Origin: Ktedonobacteria bacterium
Lineage (GTDB): Bacteria; Chloroflexota; Ktedonobacteria; Ktedonobacterales; JACDGC01
Direction: 5' to 3'
Assembly (NCBI GenBank): GCA_027459785.1
Contig: DAIDGU010000021.1
Coordinates: forward strand, 1 to 54,007
Length of the DNA stretch: 54,007 nt
Translations under genes and position numbers: made by a program
Notes under the pieces: generated by a model
The model's input: the letters and a program-made list of their open reading frames with translations, nothing else
What the model was told of the DNA's origin: nothing
The model's database searches: none
Part shown: positions 1-8,754 of the stretch, one piece after another
Numbering within the stretch: the first letter of the stretch is position 1
Layout: each line of letters begins with the position of its first letter

Positions 1-1
1 C

Positions 2-160
2 ACCGGCGCCATGAGCTTCGGCTCCATCAGCAAGGAAGCCCACGAGACGCTGGCCATCTGCCGATGGAGAGGGGGTGACGCGGGAGCGATGAATCGCGCC
101 CATACAACGTGGGGCGGACATTCCTGTCCGCCAATCAGCGATCATAGGCCGATCACTTGA
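2..160 (+). pseudogene. gltB: glutamate synthase large subunit fragment running into repeats
   Basis: The frame entering at base 2 reads TGAMSFGSISKEAHETLAI, which matches the highly conserved FMN-domain stretch of the glutamate synthase large chain (GltB). The similarity ends at base 58. From there the frame runs through short palindromic repeats and stops at 158-160, so roughly the last third of a normal GltB is missing. Four residues further on (AMNR, codons 83-94) again resemble GltB, but that DNA is itself a palindrome and the match is probably chance. The upstream part lies outside the window. It may be a genuine truncated gene, or a contig end joined through a repeat; I cannot tell which. 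Recognition of the peptide is secure, the pseudogene status is not. Confidence 0.6.
54..132. repeat. chain of three short palindromic repeats
   Basis: Three hairpin-forming units follow one another. Unit A (54-67) is CCATC-N4-GATGG with a G-rich flank. Unit B (82-101) is GGGAGCGATGAATCGCGCCC, with arms GCGAT/ATCGC. Unit C (113-132) is GGCGGACATTCCTGTCCGCC. Unit A recurs at 240-267 and 25149-25170. Unit C, with its GTGG prefix (109-132), recurs exactly at 25120-25143 (inverted) and 29064-29087. The A-then-C order is the same at 25.1 kb, which indicates a composite repeat element. Confidence 0.8.
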
Positions 161-717
161 CACTCAGCATGGCCTAAAGGCACAGCGGCTTTAGGGGCTT
201 ATCTGTAAATCTTGTCGATCACGCTACACTGTCTGCGCTCCCCTCTCCATCCGCAGATGGGGAGGGGCCGGGGGTGGGGCCATGCCGTGTCGCCGCCCGC
301 CCGCCGGGGGTTGTGCTGCAAACACATTTGCCCCGGCTCGGCAAAGGAACCCCTCCGGGCTAGGATTCGGCTCCTCCCGTCCCTTTTCGTGGCCTTCGTC
401 CCCTTCGTGGCCTTCGTGTTCCCGTCCTGCTCGCCATTTCGCAGCCCACAAGGGAAAGGGCCGTGTAACCATTTGGACATATCCGTATGATGGACTTAGC
501 CCCCCTATTCCCTGGGCAGAGCTACAGGACTGATCCGAGCTTGTGTGCAGCGCGCGGCGCGAGAGGCACCGGCTCCTAATGGCAAGGATGCGCCCATGTG
601 GGGCGCGGCCTGGGGGCAGACGAAGACGAACCATAACAGACGGGGAGCCGCACAGCCTATGTCTCGCTGTGTCTCCCGCAAGGCCGCAGTTTTCAGCGGC
701 GAAAGGATGGACCCTTC
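161..717. other. repeat-rich intergenic stretch before the S53 gene
   Basis: No credible gene is seen. It holds a small hairpin (173-179 with 189-195, CCTAAAG/CTTTAGG), a second copy of repeat unit A as the longer near-palindrome at 240-267 (CCCCTCT-CCATC-N4-GATGG-GGAGGGG), a G-rich tail (GGGGGTGGGGCCA) that is also found near 25.2 kb, and a short tandem TTCGTGGCC repeat (386-421). Bases 430-717 show nothing I can name; reading frames there lack ribosome sites and family features. Confidence 0.55.
386..421. repeat. TTCGTGGCC dispersed repeat, copy 1
   Basis: Two near-tandem copies of TCGTGGCCTTCGT lie here. The 18-mer TTCGTGGCCTTCGTGTTC at 404-421 recurs exactly at 10129-10146, next to another intergenic hairpin. 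It looks like a dispersed intergenic repeat rather than a protein-coding sequence. Confidence 0.6.
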
Positions 718-3700
718 GTGGATCAGCGATCCTCTTCAGAGGGCAAGCGCGACACCACTGCCAGCTTCGGGATGTCTCCCTGGCTGCGCAAGGGGCTGTT
801 GGTATTTGGCGCGGTGCTGGTGGTCGGCATGGCAATCGGCGCGGGCTTGCGCTATGCCAACGCTGCCCCTGCGCCGTGGGTGAGTTTGCCGCAGTCCGTC
901 GCCCCCCAGGTGGCCGGCGCGCACGTCACCGGTTCGTTGAGCGGCGCGCAGCCCATGACCATCGCGGTCACGCTGCAATCGCGCAACGAGGCCAACCTCA
1001 AGGCCTACGCGGCAGACGTGGCGAAGCCGCACAGCCGCGCGTTTCACCAATATCTTACGCCGGCCCAGTTCGCGCTGAACTTCGGCGCGGACCATAACGC
1101 GCTCAACGCCGTTGAGCATTACTTCCAGGGCCAGGGCTTGCGCCTGACCAGCAGCGTCAGCGGCGGACTCTTCCTCCAATTCGCGGGCAATGTCGCCCAA
1201 GTGGAGTCGGCCCTGCACACGCACATCAACACCTATCGCGCGCCGGATGGCCGCACCTTTTTCGCCAACGCCACGGCGATTGAGTTGCCCACCGCCCTCG
1301 CCCCGTCCATCCTGGACGTGGCCGGCACGGAAAACGCGCGCACCTCGCACCCCGCCGGCCTGGTCGCTAAGGCCAACCACGGCGCGGATCTCACGCGCAG
1401 CAACGTGCGCCGGCCCTCGGTCGCGCGCCCGAACGTTTCGGTGTCATGCCCCAGCGCGCCTGCGTTCAGTGGCGCAGCGGCTCCCTACACCGCCGCCGGT
1501 TTGCTGCCGACCCAACTCAACAAGGTCTATAACTTCCAGAACACCACCAATCCCGGCAACGGCATGTGGGCGGCGTTCGTGGAGATGGATGGCTATTCGT
1601 TGAGCGACCTGGCGCAGTATGCAAGCTGCGTCGGCATCAGCAGCGCCATCCAGTCGGCCATTACGAACAGTGCTACCAGCACCACGCCGTTCATCATCAC
1701 GCAAAACGTGTCGAACGGTCTGGGCAATGTGCTGTCGCAGGCCGGCCAAAACTACGGCACGGCGCTCACCCCCGGCGCGAACGCGGTTTCCGTCGAGGAA
1801 GAGCTGGAAGTGCTGTTGGGCCTGGTGCCGAACATCTCGCACATCTCGGTCATCCAGACGGCGAACACGTCGATGGGCATCCAAACCGCCCTCTCGGCGG
1901 TTGCCAACGAGAATGCCGCGCAGGTGGTCGGCTATCAGTGGGGCATGTGCGAGGCCGACGCCGGCTTCAGCAACGCTTCGGCTGAAGAGCAGTTCTTCAT
2001 GCAGATGGCGCTGCAAGGCCAATCCGTCATGGCGGCCACGGGCAATAACGGCCTGTATGGTTGCAATGGCGACGGCAACAACTTCCGCCAGTTCGGTTTC
2101 GCCGTGCAAGATCCCGCGTCGGATCCCTTCGTGACGGCGGTCGGCGGCGCGGAACTGGGCCTTTCGACCAACGTGGCCTCCACCGCTGGGTGGGCCGCTG
2201 AGCAGCCGTGGAACAACTACCCGCAGAACGGCACGCTGGCCGCCGGCGGTGCCGGCATCAGCCAGTTCTGGGCCGCGCCCGTGTGGCAGCAGAATGCCAA
2301 GGCGGCGACCACCGCCGCGAACGGCGCTGGGTCGGCGTATACCGGCGTCGATGCGCTCTATAACCCGAACACGACCAGCACGAGCAATATCCCTGCGCGC
2401 GTCGTGCCAGACGTGTCGGCGGCGGCGGACCCGACGAACTCCAGCGTTGCCATCTATTGCAGCGTCGGTTCGGCCTGCACCGCTGGCACCTCGTCGTTCA
2501 GCAATGTCGGCGGCACGACGGAAGCCGAAGCCATCTGGGCGGCGGCGACCATCGAGGCCAACCAAACCTCCGGCGCACCCAGCACCGGCGCAGGTGGCCG
2601 CCTGAGCGACATCGCTCCCGCGCTCTACTCGCTGTATCAGTCGGATACAACGGGATCAGGTCCGCTCACTGCACTGCCAACCACCTTCTGCGACTATGCC
2701 AACCAGTTGGGTGCCGGTGCGGTCTCCACGACCATCAGCACTGCTGTCGGTCTTGGCCCTAGCCTAGCAACTATTGTTCCCAACTCGATGGCAGGCATCC
2801 TTACTGGCGAAACATTAACCATCGGTATTGATACGGTAACGGTATCAGGAGTGACGGCCACTTCCTTCCAAGGGACCATCACGGGAGCTGATGCGGTGGG
2901 TGCTCTTGTTTCAGACACAACCGCTCGAACGTCCAGCGCGATAGCAGCCCCAGGTGTGCAGTTGGATACTCCCTCTTCAATGGTGGGTATCTTTACTGGT
3001 GAGTACGTGACTGTTGGTGGTGGACTGGCAGATTCGGAGACTGTTCAGGTCGTTGCCACAACTGCCACAACGTTTACGGCGAATTTCCTGAATCCCCATG
3101 CCAACACTGACACGGTCAAGATTTCCATTGGACCGTCTGCCGTTGTTGGCGCTGTCCCAACTGCTGTCGCCGGTACAACGGCCTTGAAGTATGAGCTTGG
3201 CACTGTGAACACGGCTGGCGCGGCTGGTCTGAGCGCAGTCACCCCTGGTTCGATGACTAACATCGTCAATGGTGGCACCGTAACGCTGGCTAATGGTGCT
3301 ACATCGGAATCGGTGACGGTCACAGTTCTGGCAGGTGCGAGTTACTTCCTGGCCAACTTCGTACATAACTACACAGTGATTGGTACCACTGTTACGGGTG
3401 GTGGCCATCAACTTGCAGGTGTGGCAACCTCGTTCTCCCTTGCTTGCTCCACACCAGCTAATTTCGTGCTGTACGACTCGGTGCCGTTGGCGACTTCGGC
3501 AACGACATTCAACTCCGGGGTTCCCAGCACTAACACTATGGCTTTCCCGCAGAACGCCACTTACAACTATCAGCAGGTGCCAGCGGCACCAGTTATCTAT
3601 AGTTCGCAGGCGGGCTTCTCGGTGAAGGGCAACTATGGTGCGGGTGGCAACACCTACATCTCTGGCTATAATGCGCTGACCGGTCTGGGCAGCCCAAATG

Positions 3701-4800
3701 TGGGTCCGACATCGGCATCTGGCGCTAGCGGCCAATTGTTGATGTATCTGACGCAGCAGAGCCGCGTGGCGCTGCCCCGCACCTACATGGTGGCGCAGGG
3801 CTTGAGCGACAACAAGTATTGGATCGCCAGCTATGGCACCAATCCTTACGTGACGAACATGCCGGCCAACACGGCCTGGTATGCGCTCAACACGGTCGCC
3901 TTCAGCGGTCCCCCGGTAATTGTGGATGATGGCAATGGCAATCCCGCTAACATCTACATTTTGGGACCTGCTATGCCGACAGCGACGGGTCTGGCAATGT
4001 ACAAGTGGAATATCGCCACGGCCACAGCCAGCCAGGTAACGCTCTCTGGTGGTGATCTACCAGGCGCGGGTTCTGGTAGCACGACGAGCTGCACCAGCGT
4101 CTCAGCTTTCACCGATGGCACGAGCGGCGCTCCAGCAAGTAATATTGGAGTCTACTGTGTCACCGCTAGCGGTGCGCTGTATTCAACAAAGATTACTGTT
4201 CCTGGTGCCGTAGTAAGCAACTGGTCCAACACACCGCTGTTGAATTCAGTGGCATACGCGCCCCAAGTGGCTTCCGATAATGCAAGTCACTATCTGGTGC
4301 TGGAGCAAAACAGCGGTAGCCCTGGTGTCTATTACCAGTACTTCTCCGCTGGCGGATCCTTTGCCACTTTGACCGGCGCATCGTCGCCGTTCAGCTTCGG
4401 CGCACCGTTGCAGACGACCTGCCTCACCACGCCATCGGCGGCGTATGTGACAATGGCCAATCTGTTCGCCATCGCTTGCACCGCGTCGGATACGAAGCAG
4501 ATGTGGGATAACGTCTACTTCCCCGGCAATGGCAAGTTCAACGGCCAGTGGTCGCTGCTGGGCCAGCCGTCATCCTCGGTGACGTTCATGCCCGGCAACG
4601 CGGTCTCGGTCGATAACTTCGCCACGGACCCGGCGTATGGCCAGATCTTCTACATCGCGGAGGGTTCGGACAAAGCGATGTATCTGGATTCGGTCAACGC
4701 GACCTCGTCGCGCTTCCTGGGCAAGAGTTCCGGCTGGACGAGCATCTCGCTCCCCGGCATCTTCAACTCGAACTCGGCTGCCGACTTCGTGAACAGCTAA
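718..4800 (+). CDS. S53 (sedolisin/kumamolisin-like) protease homologue, probably inactive
   Basis: A 1360-residue exported or membrane-anchored protein. The GTG start follows GAAAGGA; an internal Met at residue 19 is a possible alternative. A hydrophobic segment lies at about residues 24-45. A pro-kumamolisin activation domain follows (HQYLTPAQFALNFG, about 105-210), then an S53 fold with PDVSAAADP and a terminal TGLGSPN near 990. Known sedolisins use Glu-Asp-Ser plus an oxyanion Asp. Here the positions read E360/E364 (VEEELEV), N443 (TGNNGLYG, usually GD) and T601 (GGTTEAEA, usually GGTS), so the nucleophile Ser and two Asp are replaced. Between residues about 640 and 960 an insertion holds three beta-repeats. 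About 360 further residues follow the S53 end. Loss of proteolysis is inferred; a binding or adhesion role is possible. Confidence 0.8.
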   Translation: MDQRSSSEGKRDTTASFGMSPWLRKGLLVFGAVLVVGMAIGAGLRYANAAPAPWVSLPQSVAPQVAGAHVTGSLSGAQPMTIAVTLQSRNEANLKAYAADVAKPHSRAFHQYLTPAQFALNFGADHNALNAVEHYFQGQGLRLTSSVSGGLFLQFAGNVAQVESALHTHINTYRAPDGRTFFANATAIELPTALAPSILDVAGTENARTSHPAGLVAKANHGADLTRSNVRRPSVARPNVSVSCPSAPAFSGAAAPYTAAGLLPTQLNKVYNFQNTTNPGNGMWAAFVEMDGYSLSDLAQYASCVGISSAIQSAITNSATSTTPFIITQNVSNGLGNVLSQAGQNYGTALTPGANAVSVEEELEVLLGLVPNISHISVIQTANTSMGIQTALSAVANENAAQVVGYQWGMCEADAGFSNASAEEQFFMQMALQGQSVMAATGNNGLYGCNGDGNNFRQFGFAVQDPASDPFVTAVGGAELGLSTNVASTAGWAAEQPWNNYPQNGTLAAGGAGISQFWAAPVWQQNAKAATTAANGAGSAYTGVDALYNPNTTSTSNIPARVVPDVSAAADPTNSSVAIYCSVGSACTAGTSSFSNVGGTTEAEAIWAAATIEANQTSGAPSTGAGGRLSDIAPALYSLYQSDTTGSGPLTALPTTFCDYANQLGAGAVSTTISTAVGLGPSLATIVPNSMAGILTGETLTIGIDTVTVSGVTATSFQGTITGADAVGALVSDTTARTSSAIAAPGVQLDTPSSMVGIFTGEYVTVGGGLADSETVQVVATTATTFTANFLNPHANTDTVKISIGPSAVVGAVPTAVAGTTALKYELGTVNTAGAAGLSAVTPGSMTNIVNGGTVTLANGATSESVTVTVLAGASYFLANFVHNYTVIGTTVTGGGHQLAGVATSFSLACSTPANFVLYDSVPLATSATTFNSGVPSTNTMAFPQNATYNYQQVPAAPVIYSSQAGFSVKGNYGAGGNTYISGYNALTGLGSPNVGPTSASGASGQLLMYLTQQSRVALPRTYMVAQGLSDNKYWIASYGTNPYVTNMPANTAWYALNTVAFSGPPVIVDDGNGNPANIYILGPAMPTATGLAMYKWNIATATASQVTLSGGDLPGAGSGSTTSCTSVSAFTDGTSGAPASNIGVYCVTASGALYSTKITVPGAVVSNWSNTPLLNSVAYAPQVASDNASHYLVLEQNSGSPGVYYQYFSAGGSFATLTGASSPFSFGAPLQTTCLTTPSAAYVTMANLFAIACTASDTKQMWDNVYFPGNGKFNGQWSLLGQPSSSVTFMPGNAVSVDNFATDPAYGQIFYIAEGSDKAMYLDSVNATSSRFLGKSSGWTSISLPGIFNSNSAADFVNS

Positions 4801-4871
4801 TCACAAGGGGGTGATCAGCCAACGGCCTCATCCCCGCCCCCGCTTTTCGCTGGGGCGGGTGAGGGACCGCT

Positions 4872-4912
4872 GCTCCGGTCGGGCGATGCTGCCCGGCTGG
4901 AGCATTTTTTTT
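4872..4912 (+). terminator. rho-independent terminator of the S53 gene
   Basis: A 13-bp stem (4872-4884 with 4891-4903, including two G-T wobbles) closes a 6-nt loop and is followed by A and eight T (4905-4912). It lies 70 bp after the S53 stop and points the same way. Confidence 0.9.
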
Positions 4913-5236
4913 CGGGGAACTTGCGCGATTTGTGCGACCGCGCAGCGATTGTTAGGGATTGATGGGCCAGCAGGGTCATTTTATATACGTGACATGTTCA
5001 TAAAGTATACGGATGGCTGCAATCGTAACAGGTCTTTCGGGCGGTTGTCGGTGCAACAGGGACGGTGGGCGGTTGGCAACGTGACGGAGACGCGGGCGGT
5101 TGATGATGTTTTACTAAACGGGGAAGTATACGGCAAACATTCGGTACGAAAAATGCCGTCAATAGGCTCGTCGCGCCGGTCCGATGTGCGCAACAGCAGG
5201 GAAATCACGAGGTGCATACCGGCTTTTTGCCTGATG

Positions 5237-5266
5237 TTGGCAATTCGCGCGATCTTGGGATACACT
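5237..5266 (+). promoter_or_regulatory. sigma-70 type promoter of the DEAD-box helicase
   Basis: TTGGCA (5237-5242), an 18-bp spacer and TACACT (5261-5266). Transcription would begin near 5273, downstream of in-frame ATG codons around 5212, which supports a helicase start at 5353. I see nothing else in 4913-5236 beyond AT-rich patches and a repeated AAGTATACGG (about 5004 and 5124). Confidence 0.6.
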
Positions 5267-5352
5267 ACAAAGGCGCGTTCAGTCATTTCTGCCAAATGCC
5301 GGACCGAAAGCTTACGTACTCCCATACAGCACAAAGGACACACGAAGATCTC

Positions 5353-7386
5353 ATGAACGATACCATAAACGATCCGACAAAACACGATCCGCCCAACGAT
5401 CCGGCGGCGGAGATGACGCCACCAGAAGCGCAGCCGACCCCGACCCCGGAAGAAGCCTTCGCCGCCCTGGGCCTGGGCGATGCCGCCTTGCGCGCCGTCG
5501 CGCAGCTCGGTTACAGTGCGCCGACACCGGTTCAATCCCAGGTGATCCCCTTGCTGCTGGCGGGGCGCGATGTCATTGGCCAGGCACCCACCGGCACGGG
5601 CAAGACGGCGGCGTATGGGCTGCCCATCGTCGAAAAGCTGGACCCCGACGTGCTGGCACCCCAGGTATTGGTGGTCTGCCCCACCCGCGAACTGGCGATG
5701 CAGGTCGCCGAGGCGCTCAACGCGATGGGCAAATTTCGCGGCATGGTGACGCTGCCGATCTACGGCGGCGCACCGTATGAGCGCCAGTTGCGTGCGCTGG
5801 CACGCGGCGTGCAGGTGGTCATCGGCACGCCGGGCCGCCTGCTGGATCACCTGAATCGCGGGACGCTGAAGTTGGACGCGATCCGCATGGTGATTCTGGA
5901 TGAAGCAGACGAGATGCTCAACATGGGCTTCATCGAAGACATCGAGGCGCTGCTCGCGGCGCTGCCGCCCGAACGGCAGAGCGCGCTCTTTTCGGCGACC
6001 TTCCCGCCGCGCATCGCCGCGCTGGCGCAGCGGTTCCTGCGCGATCCGGCGCGCGTGCATGTGGAGCCGCGCGTGACCACCGCGCCCAAAGTCCGCCAGG
6101 TGTATTACGAGGTTCCCTACGCCGGCAAGCCCGATGCCCTGGCGCGCATTTTGGACCACGAGGAGCCGCAGTCGGTGATCGTCTTCGTGCGCACGCGCGC
6201 CGACGCCGACGAGGTGGCTGAGCGACTGAACTCGCTTGGCTACCTGGCGCAACCGATTCACGGCGAGATCCCCCAGGCGCAGCGCGAACGGGCGCTGGCG
6301 CGCTTCCGTGCCGGGCGCACGCAGATCCTGGTGGCGACGGACGTGGCGGCGCGCGGGCTAGACATCCCCGACGTGAGCCATATCATCAATTACGACCTGC
6401 CGATGGACCCTGAATCCTACGTCCACCGCATCGGGCGCACGGGACGAGCCGGCAAAGAGGGCGAGGCGCTGACGCTCGTCACGCCGCGCGAGCGCAATCA
6501 ACTGCGCACGCTGGAAAAAACGATCCGCCACCGGCTGCAACAGTTGCGGCTGCCCACGCCGGCGGATGTGGCCTCGCGCCGCCGCGCCGCCTTCCGCGAG
6601 GACGTGCTGAAGGTGCTGGATGCCGGCGAACTCGACGCCTTTCTGGCGATGGTCGAAGACCTGGCCGGTTCGCGCGAGCCGATGGAGATCGCCGCCGCCG
6701 CCTTCAAGATGGCCGCACAGGCGCGCGAGGCCGCGCATCCGGGCAGTGGCATCAACTGGGTGACGATGCCGCCGGCCTCGGCGGAGCCGGAGCCGCCCTT
6801 GCCTGCCGTGCCGGTGGAAGGCGCGTTCGGGCGACCACCGCGCCCGTTCCGCGAGGACCGTGCCGACGGCGGCGAGCGGCCCCGCAAGCGCACCAGCGCA
6901 CGGCGCGACGGCATGCCGGCGTCGGGGGTGCCGGGCGACATGGCCCGGCTGTTCCTGCGCGTCGGTCGCCAGAACGGCGTGCGCCCGTCGGATATCGTCG
7001 GAGCTATCGCCAACGAGGCCGGCGTACCGGGCGATGCCATCGGCGACATCGACATCTATGATACCTTCTCGTTCGTCGAGATTCCGCCGCAGGACGTTGA
7101 TGCCGTGGTCGGCGCGCTCAGCCGCGCCACCATTCGCGGGCAGCGCCCGCGCGCCCGTCTGGCCCTGCCCGACGACCGGCTGACGGAGCCGGCGGAGGAT
7201 GCGCGCGACCTGAACCGTAGCGGCGTACATGACATGGCCCGCGCCGGGCGTCCAACGCTGAACCGCGCGACGAGTCGCCCGATGGCGGGCGGCAGCCGGC
7301 CCCCCGCGCCCAACCGCCCACTGCACCCCGCCGAACGCCGCAAGGCCGGCAAGGCCGCGAAGCCGTTCAAGCGCGACTGGCATTGA
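5353..7386 (+). CDS. DEAD-box ATP-dependent RNA helicase with DbpA-type RNA-binding domain
   Basis: A cytoplasmic RNA helicase of 677 residues, expected to unwind structured RNA in ribosome assembly or cold adaptation, as DeaD/CshA/DbpA do. All core motifs are seen in order: Q motif (GYSAPTPVQ), Walker A APTGTGKT, PTREL, TPGR, DEAD, SAT, then ATDVAARGLDIP and HRIGRTGRAGKEG in the second RecA domain. Near residues 530-600 the block ARLFLRVGRQNGVRPSDIVG to TFSFVEIP matches the DbpA RNA-binding fold. A basic, disordered tail ends the protein. The ATG at 5353 is preferred because the promoter lies after the upstream in-frame starts. The stop is one base from the stop of the convergent terpene synthase. 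Confidence 0.93.
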   Translation: MNDTINDPTKHDPPNDPAAEMTPPEAQPTPTPEEAFAALGLGDAALRAVAQLGYSAPTPVQSQVIPLLLAGRDVIGQAPTGTGKTAAYGLPIVEKLDPDVLAPQVLVVCPTRELAMQVAEALNAMGKFRGMVTLPIYGGAPYERQLRALARGVQVVIGTPGRLLDHLNRGTLKLDAIRMVILDEADEMLNMGFIEDIEALLAALPPERQSALFSATFPPRIAALAQRFLRDPARVHVEPRVTTAPKVRQVYYEVPYAGKPDALARILDHEEPQSVIVFVRTRADADEVAERLNSLGYLAQPIHGEIPQAQRERALARFRAGRTQILVATDVAARGLDIPDVSHIINYDLPMDPESYVHRIGRTGRAGKEGEALTLVTPRERNQLRTLEKTIRHRLQQLRLPTPADVASRRRAAFREDVLKVLDAGELDAFLAMVEDLAGSREPMEIAAAAFKMAAQAREAAHPGSGINWVTMPPASAEPEPPLPAVPVEGAFGRPPRPFREDRADGGERPRKRTSARRDGMPASGVPGDMARLFLRVGRQNGVRPSDIVGAIANEAGVPGDAIGDIDIYDTFSFVEIPPQDVDAVVGALSRATIRGQRPRARLALPDDRLTEPAEDARDLNRSGVHDMARAGRPTLNRATSRPMAGGSRPPAPNRPLHPAERRKAGKAAKPFKRDWH

Positions 7387-7387
7387 G

Positions 7388-8383
7388 TTATTGCTGATCG
7401 GCGCGGCGGCTGGCCCCGCCCTGGTGTGCGGCGACCTCGGCGGGCGGGCGATAGCGCCCGGAGTCGGTGGCCCAGTCCAGGTTGCCGCGCATCCATGCGC
7501 GCAGCACCGCCACGTAGCGGCGCAGATCGGCAGTGACAGCGGGCGTGAAGGCCGGCAGTTCCGCTTCGGTTGCCAGGAAGCGCCGCACCTCGGTGTCGTG
7601 CATGGCGGCAGCGCGCGCCACCGCATCTGGCAGTGAACACTGGTCGCGCTGGCGGATCGCCAGCACCAGATTATGCACGTCGCCCCGCCGCATCTCTTTT
7701 TCCAGCGAGATGATGTCGTTTGACCAGCAGACGACATTATTCGCCATGGCCGTCAGGGCTTGCACGACAGGATGTAGCCGGGCATCTTCCGGCAAGTTCA
7801 GGTGTTCCGTCAGCTCGATGAGATCGACATCGGTGATCAGCGCACCGGTGAGCGGGCGGTAATAAATATACTCCTCCACCGTCGGCGTGATGCCCTCCGC
7901 GCGATTCGTCGCCTCCCAGACACACGCCGCGAAATACTCGTCGGCGTCCTTCAGGAAGCGCGCCTGCCAGTCAGGCGCAGAGCGCGCCCGCATGCGTCCC
8001 CACACGTCGCGCAGCGCGCGGGCCAGCGGCTCCGCGCCGGGTGCCGCGTCGGGATCGCGTAAGATCGCGCTGAGCGCGGCACAGTAAGCGCGCAGACCGG
8101 CGGGATCGCTGCCGATGCCGCCTTCGTCACATTGGTCATCCAAAAGAAAAAGCCAGACATTCCAATCGACAACGATGGCCGCTTCTGCGAGGCCCGTCCA
8201 CGGATAGGCACGGGCGGCCAGCCAGCCAAACTTCGCCGCCGCGAACCGTTCCGCCGCCACGTCCCCTGCGATCAAGCCGAAGTCGCGCACCCATTGGAGG
8301 GAGTGGTGCTGAATCGCCGCGACCTGGGGATGAATGGCGGACGGGATCGGACAATACAAGGCAGGTTTTACTAGAGCTTCCAC
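7388..8383 (-). CDS. class I terpene synthase (terpene cyclase family 2)
   Basis: A 331-residue bacterial terpene cyclase that should ionise a prenyl diphosphate (probably farnesyl or geranyl diphosphate) and cyclise it. The metal-binding motif DDQCDE (around residue 81) and the NSE triad NDIISLEKE (around 225) are both intact, and the length is typical of single-domain sesquiterpene synthases. The GTG start at 8383 follows GAGGAG. No prenyltransferase, P450 or methyltransferase is adjacent, so the substrate and product cannot be assigned. It is probably transcribed alone from the promoter at 8492-8520. Geosmin synthase (two-domain) is ruled out by length. Confidence 0.9.
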   Translation of the reverse strand: MEALVKPALYCPIPSAIHPQVAAIQHHSLQWVRDFGLIAGDVAAERFAAAKFGWLAARAYPWTGLAEAAIVVDWNVWLFLLDDQCDEGGIGSDPAGLRAYCAALSAILRDPDAAPGAEPLARALRDVWGRMRARSAPDWQARFLKDADEYFAACVWEATNRAEGITPTVEEYIYYRPLTGALITDVDLIELTEHLNLPEDARLHPVVQALTAMANNVVCWSNDIISLEKEMRRGDVHNLVLAIRQRDQCSLPDAVARAAAMHDTEVRRFLATEAELPAFTPAVTADLRRYVAVLRAWMRGNLDWATDSGRYRPPAEVAAHQGGASRRADQQ

Positions 8384-8491
8384 GAATAGCTGCTCCTCAA
8401 CGCTAACGAACGCAATCCAGGGATCAGGGACGACCTCGTGCCGTCCCTATGCGACCAAGTGGTCATCTTCCTTCACAGACCGCACGGCGCG

Positions 8492-8520
8492 ATGATAGCA
8501 GAGGTACGACAGTTTGGCAA
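8492..8520 (-). promoter_or_regulatory. promoter of the terpene synthase
   Basis: On the minus strand TTGCCA (8520-8515), a 17-bp spacer and TATCAT (8497-8492) form a good sigma-70 promoter. The start would be about 100 nt before the GTG at 8383. The rest of the 371-bp divergent gap 8384-8754 shows no gene; the pseudokinase ribosome site is at 8743-8749. Confidence 0.7.
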
Positions 8521-8754
8521 GACGCATCTTTGGCACGCCCCATGCATAAGTGCAGATGAACTCCTGGAAGGATAAACAACGTGAATTATTGATGAATGCC
8601 TGACATGGCGCGATGCGCGCCGGATTCGCCCCACGGATACATGGTAGTGGTGGATGATTGCATCCAGCCCCATGAAAACTGGCAGCGGCGGATGGTACAT
8701 GGCGCTCAACAAAATAAACATGCGGAATCATCAGTGGCTGGCAAGGAGGCCAAC

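Noticed and set aside
83..94. AMNR resembling the next GltB residues after a 27-base insertion
   Set aside because: The DNA is the palindromic unit GCGATGAATCGC; the match is short and best explained by chance.
430..717. Possible riboswitch in the leader of the S53 gene
   Set aside because: I compared it with c-di-GMP, TPP, cobalamin and ydaO cores from memory and saw no matching conserved blocks.
1444..2565. Long antisense reading frame opposite the S53 gene
   Set aside because: High-GC shadow of the sense gene; no start signal and no family features.
5212..5352. N-terminal extension of the helicase from ATG 5212
   Set aside because: The predicted promoter (5237-5266) lies downstream of that codon and the extension is not helicase-like.
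4981..6261. 426-codon frame antisense to the helicase
   Set aside because: Composition mirrors the DEAD-box codons; the sense strand carries all helicase motifs.
6358..7737. 459-codon frame crossing from the helicase into the terpene synthase
   Set aside because: It spans two well-supported genes and shows no domain.
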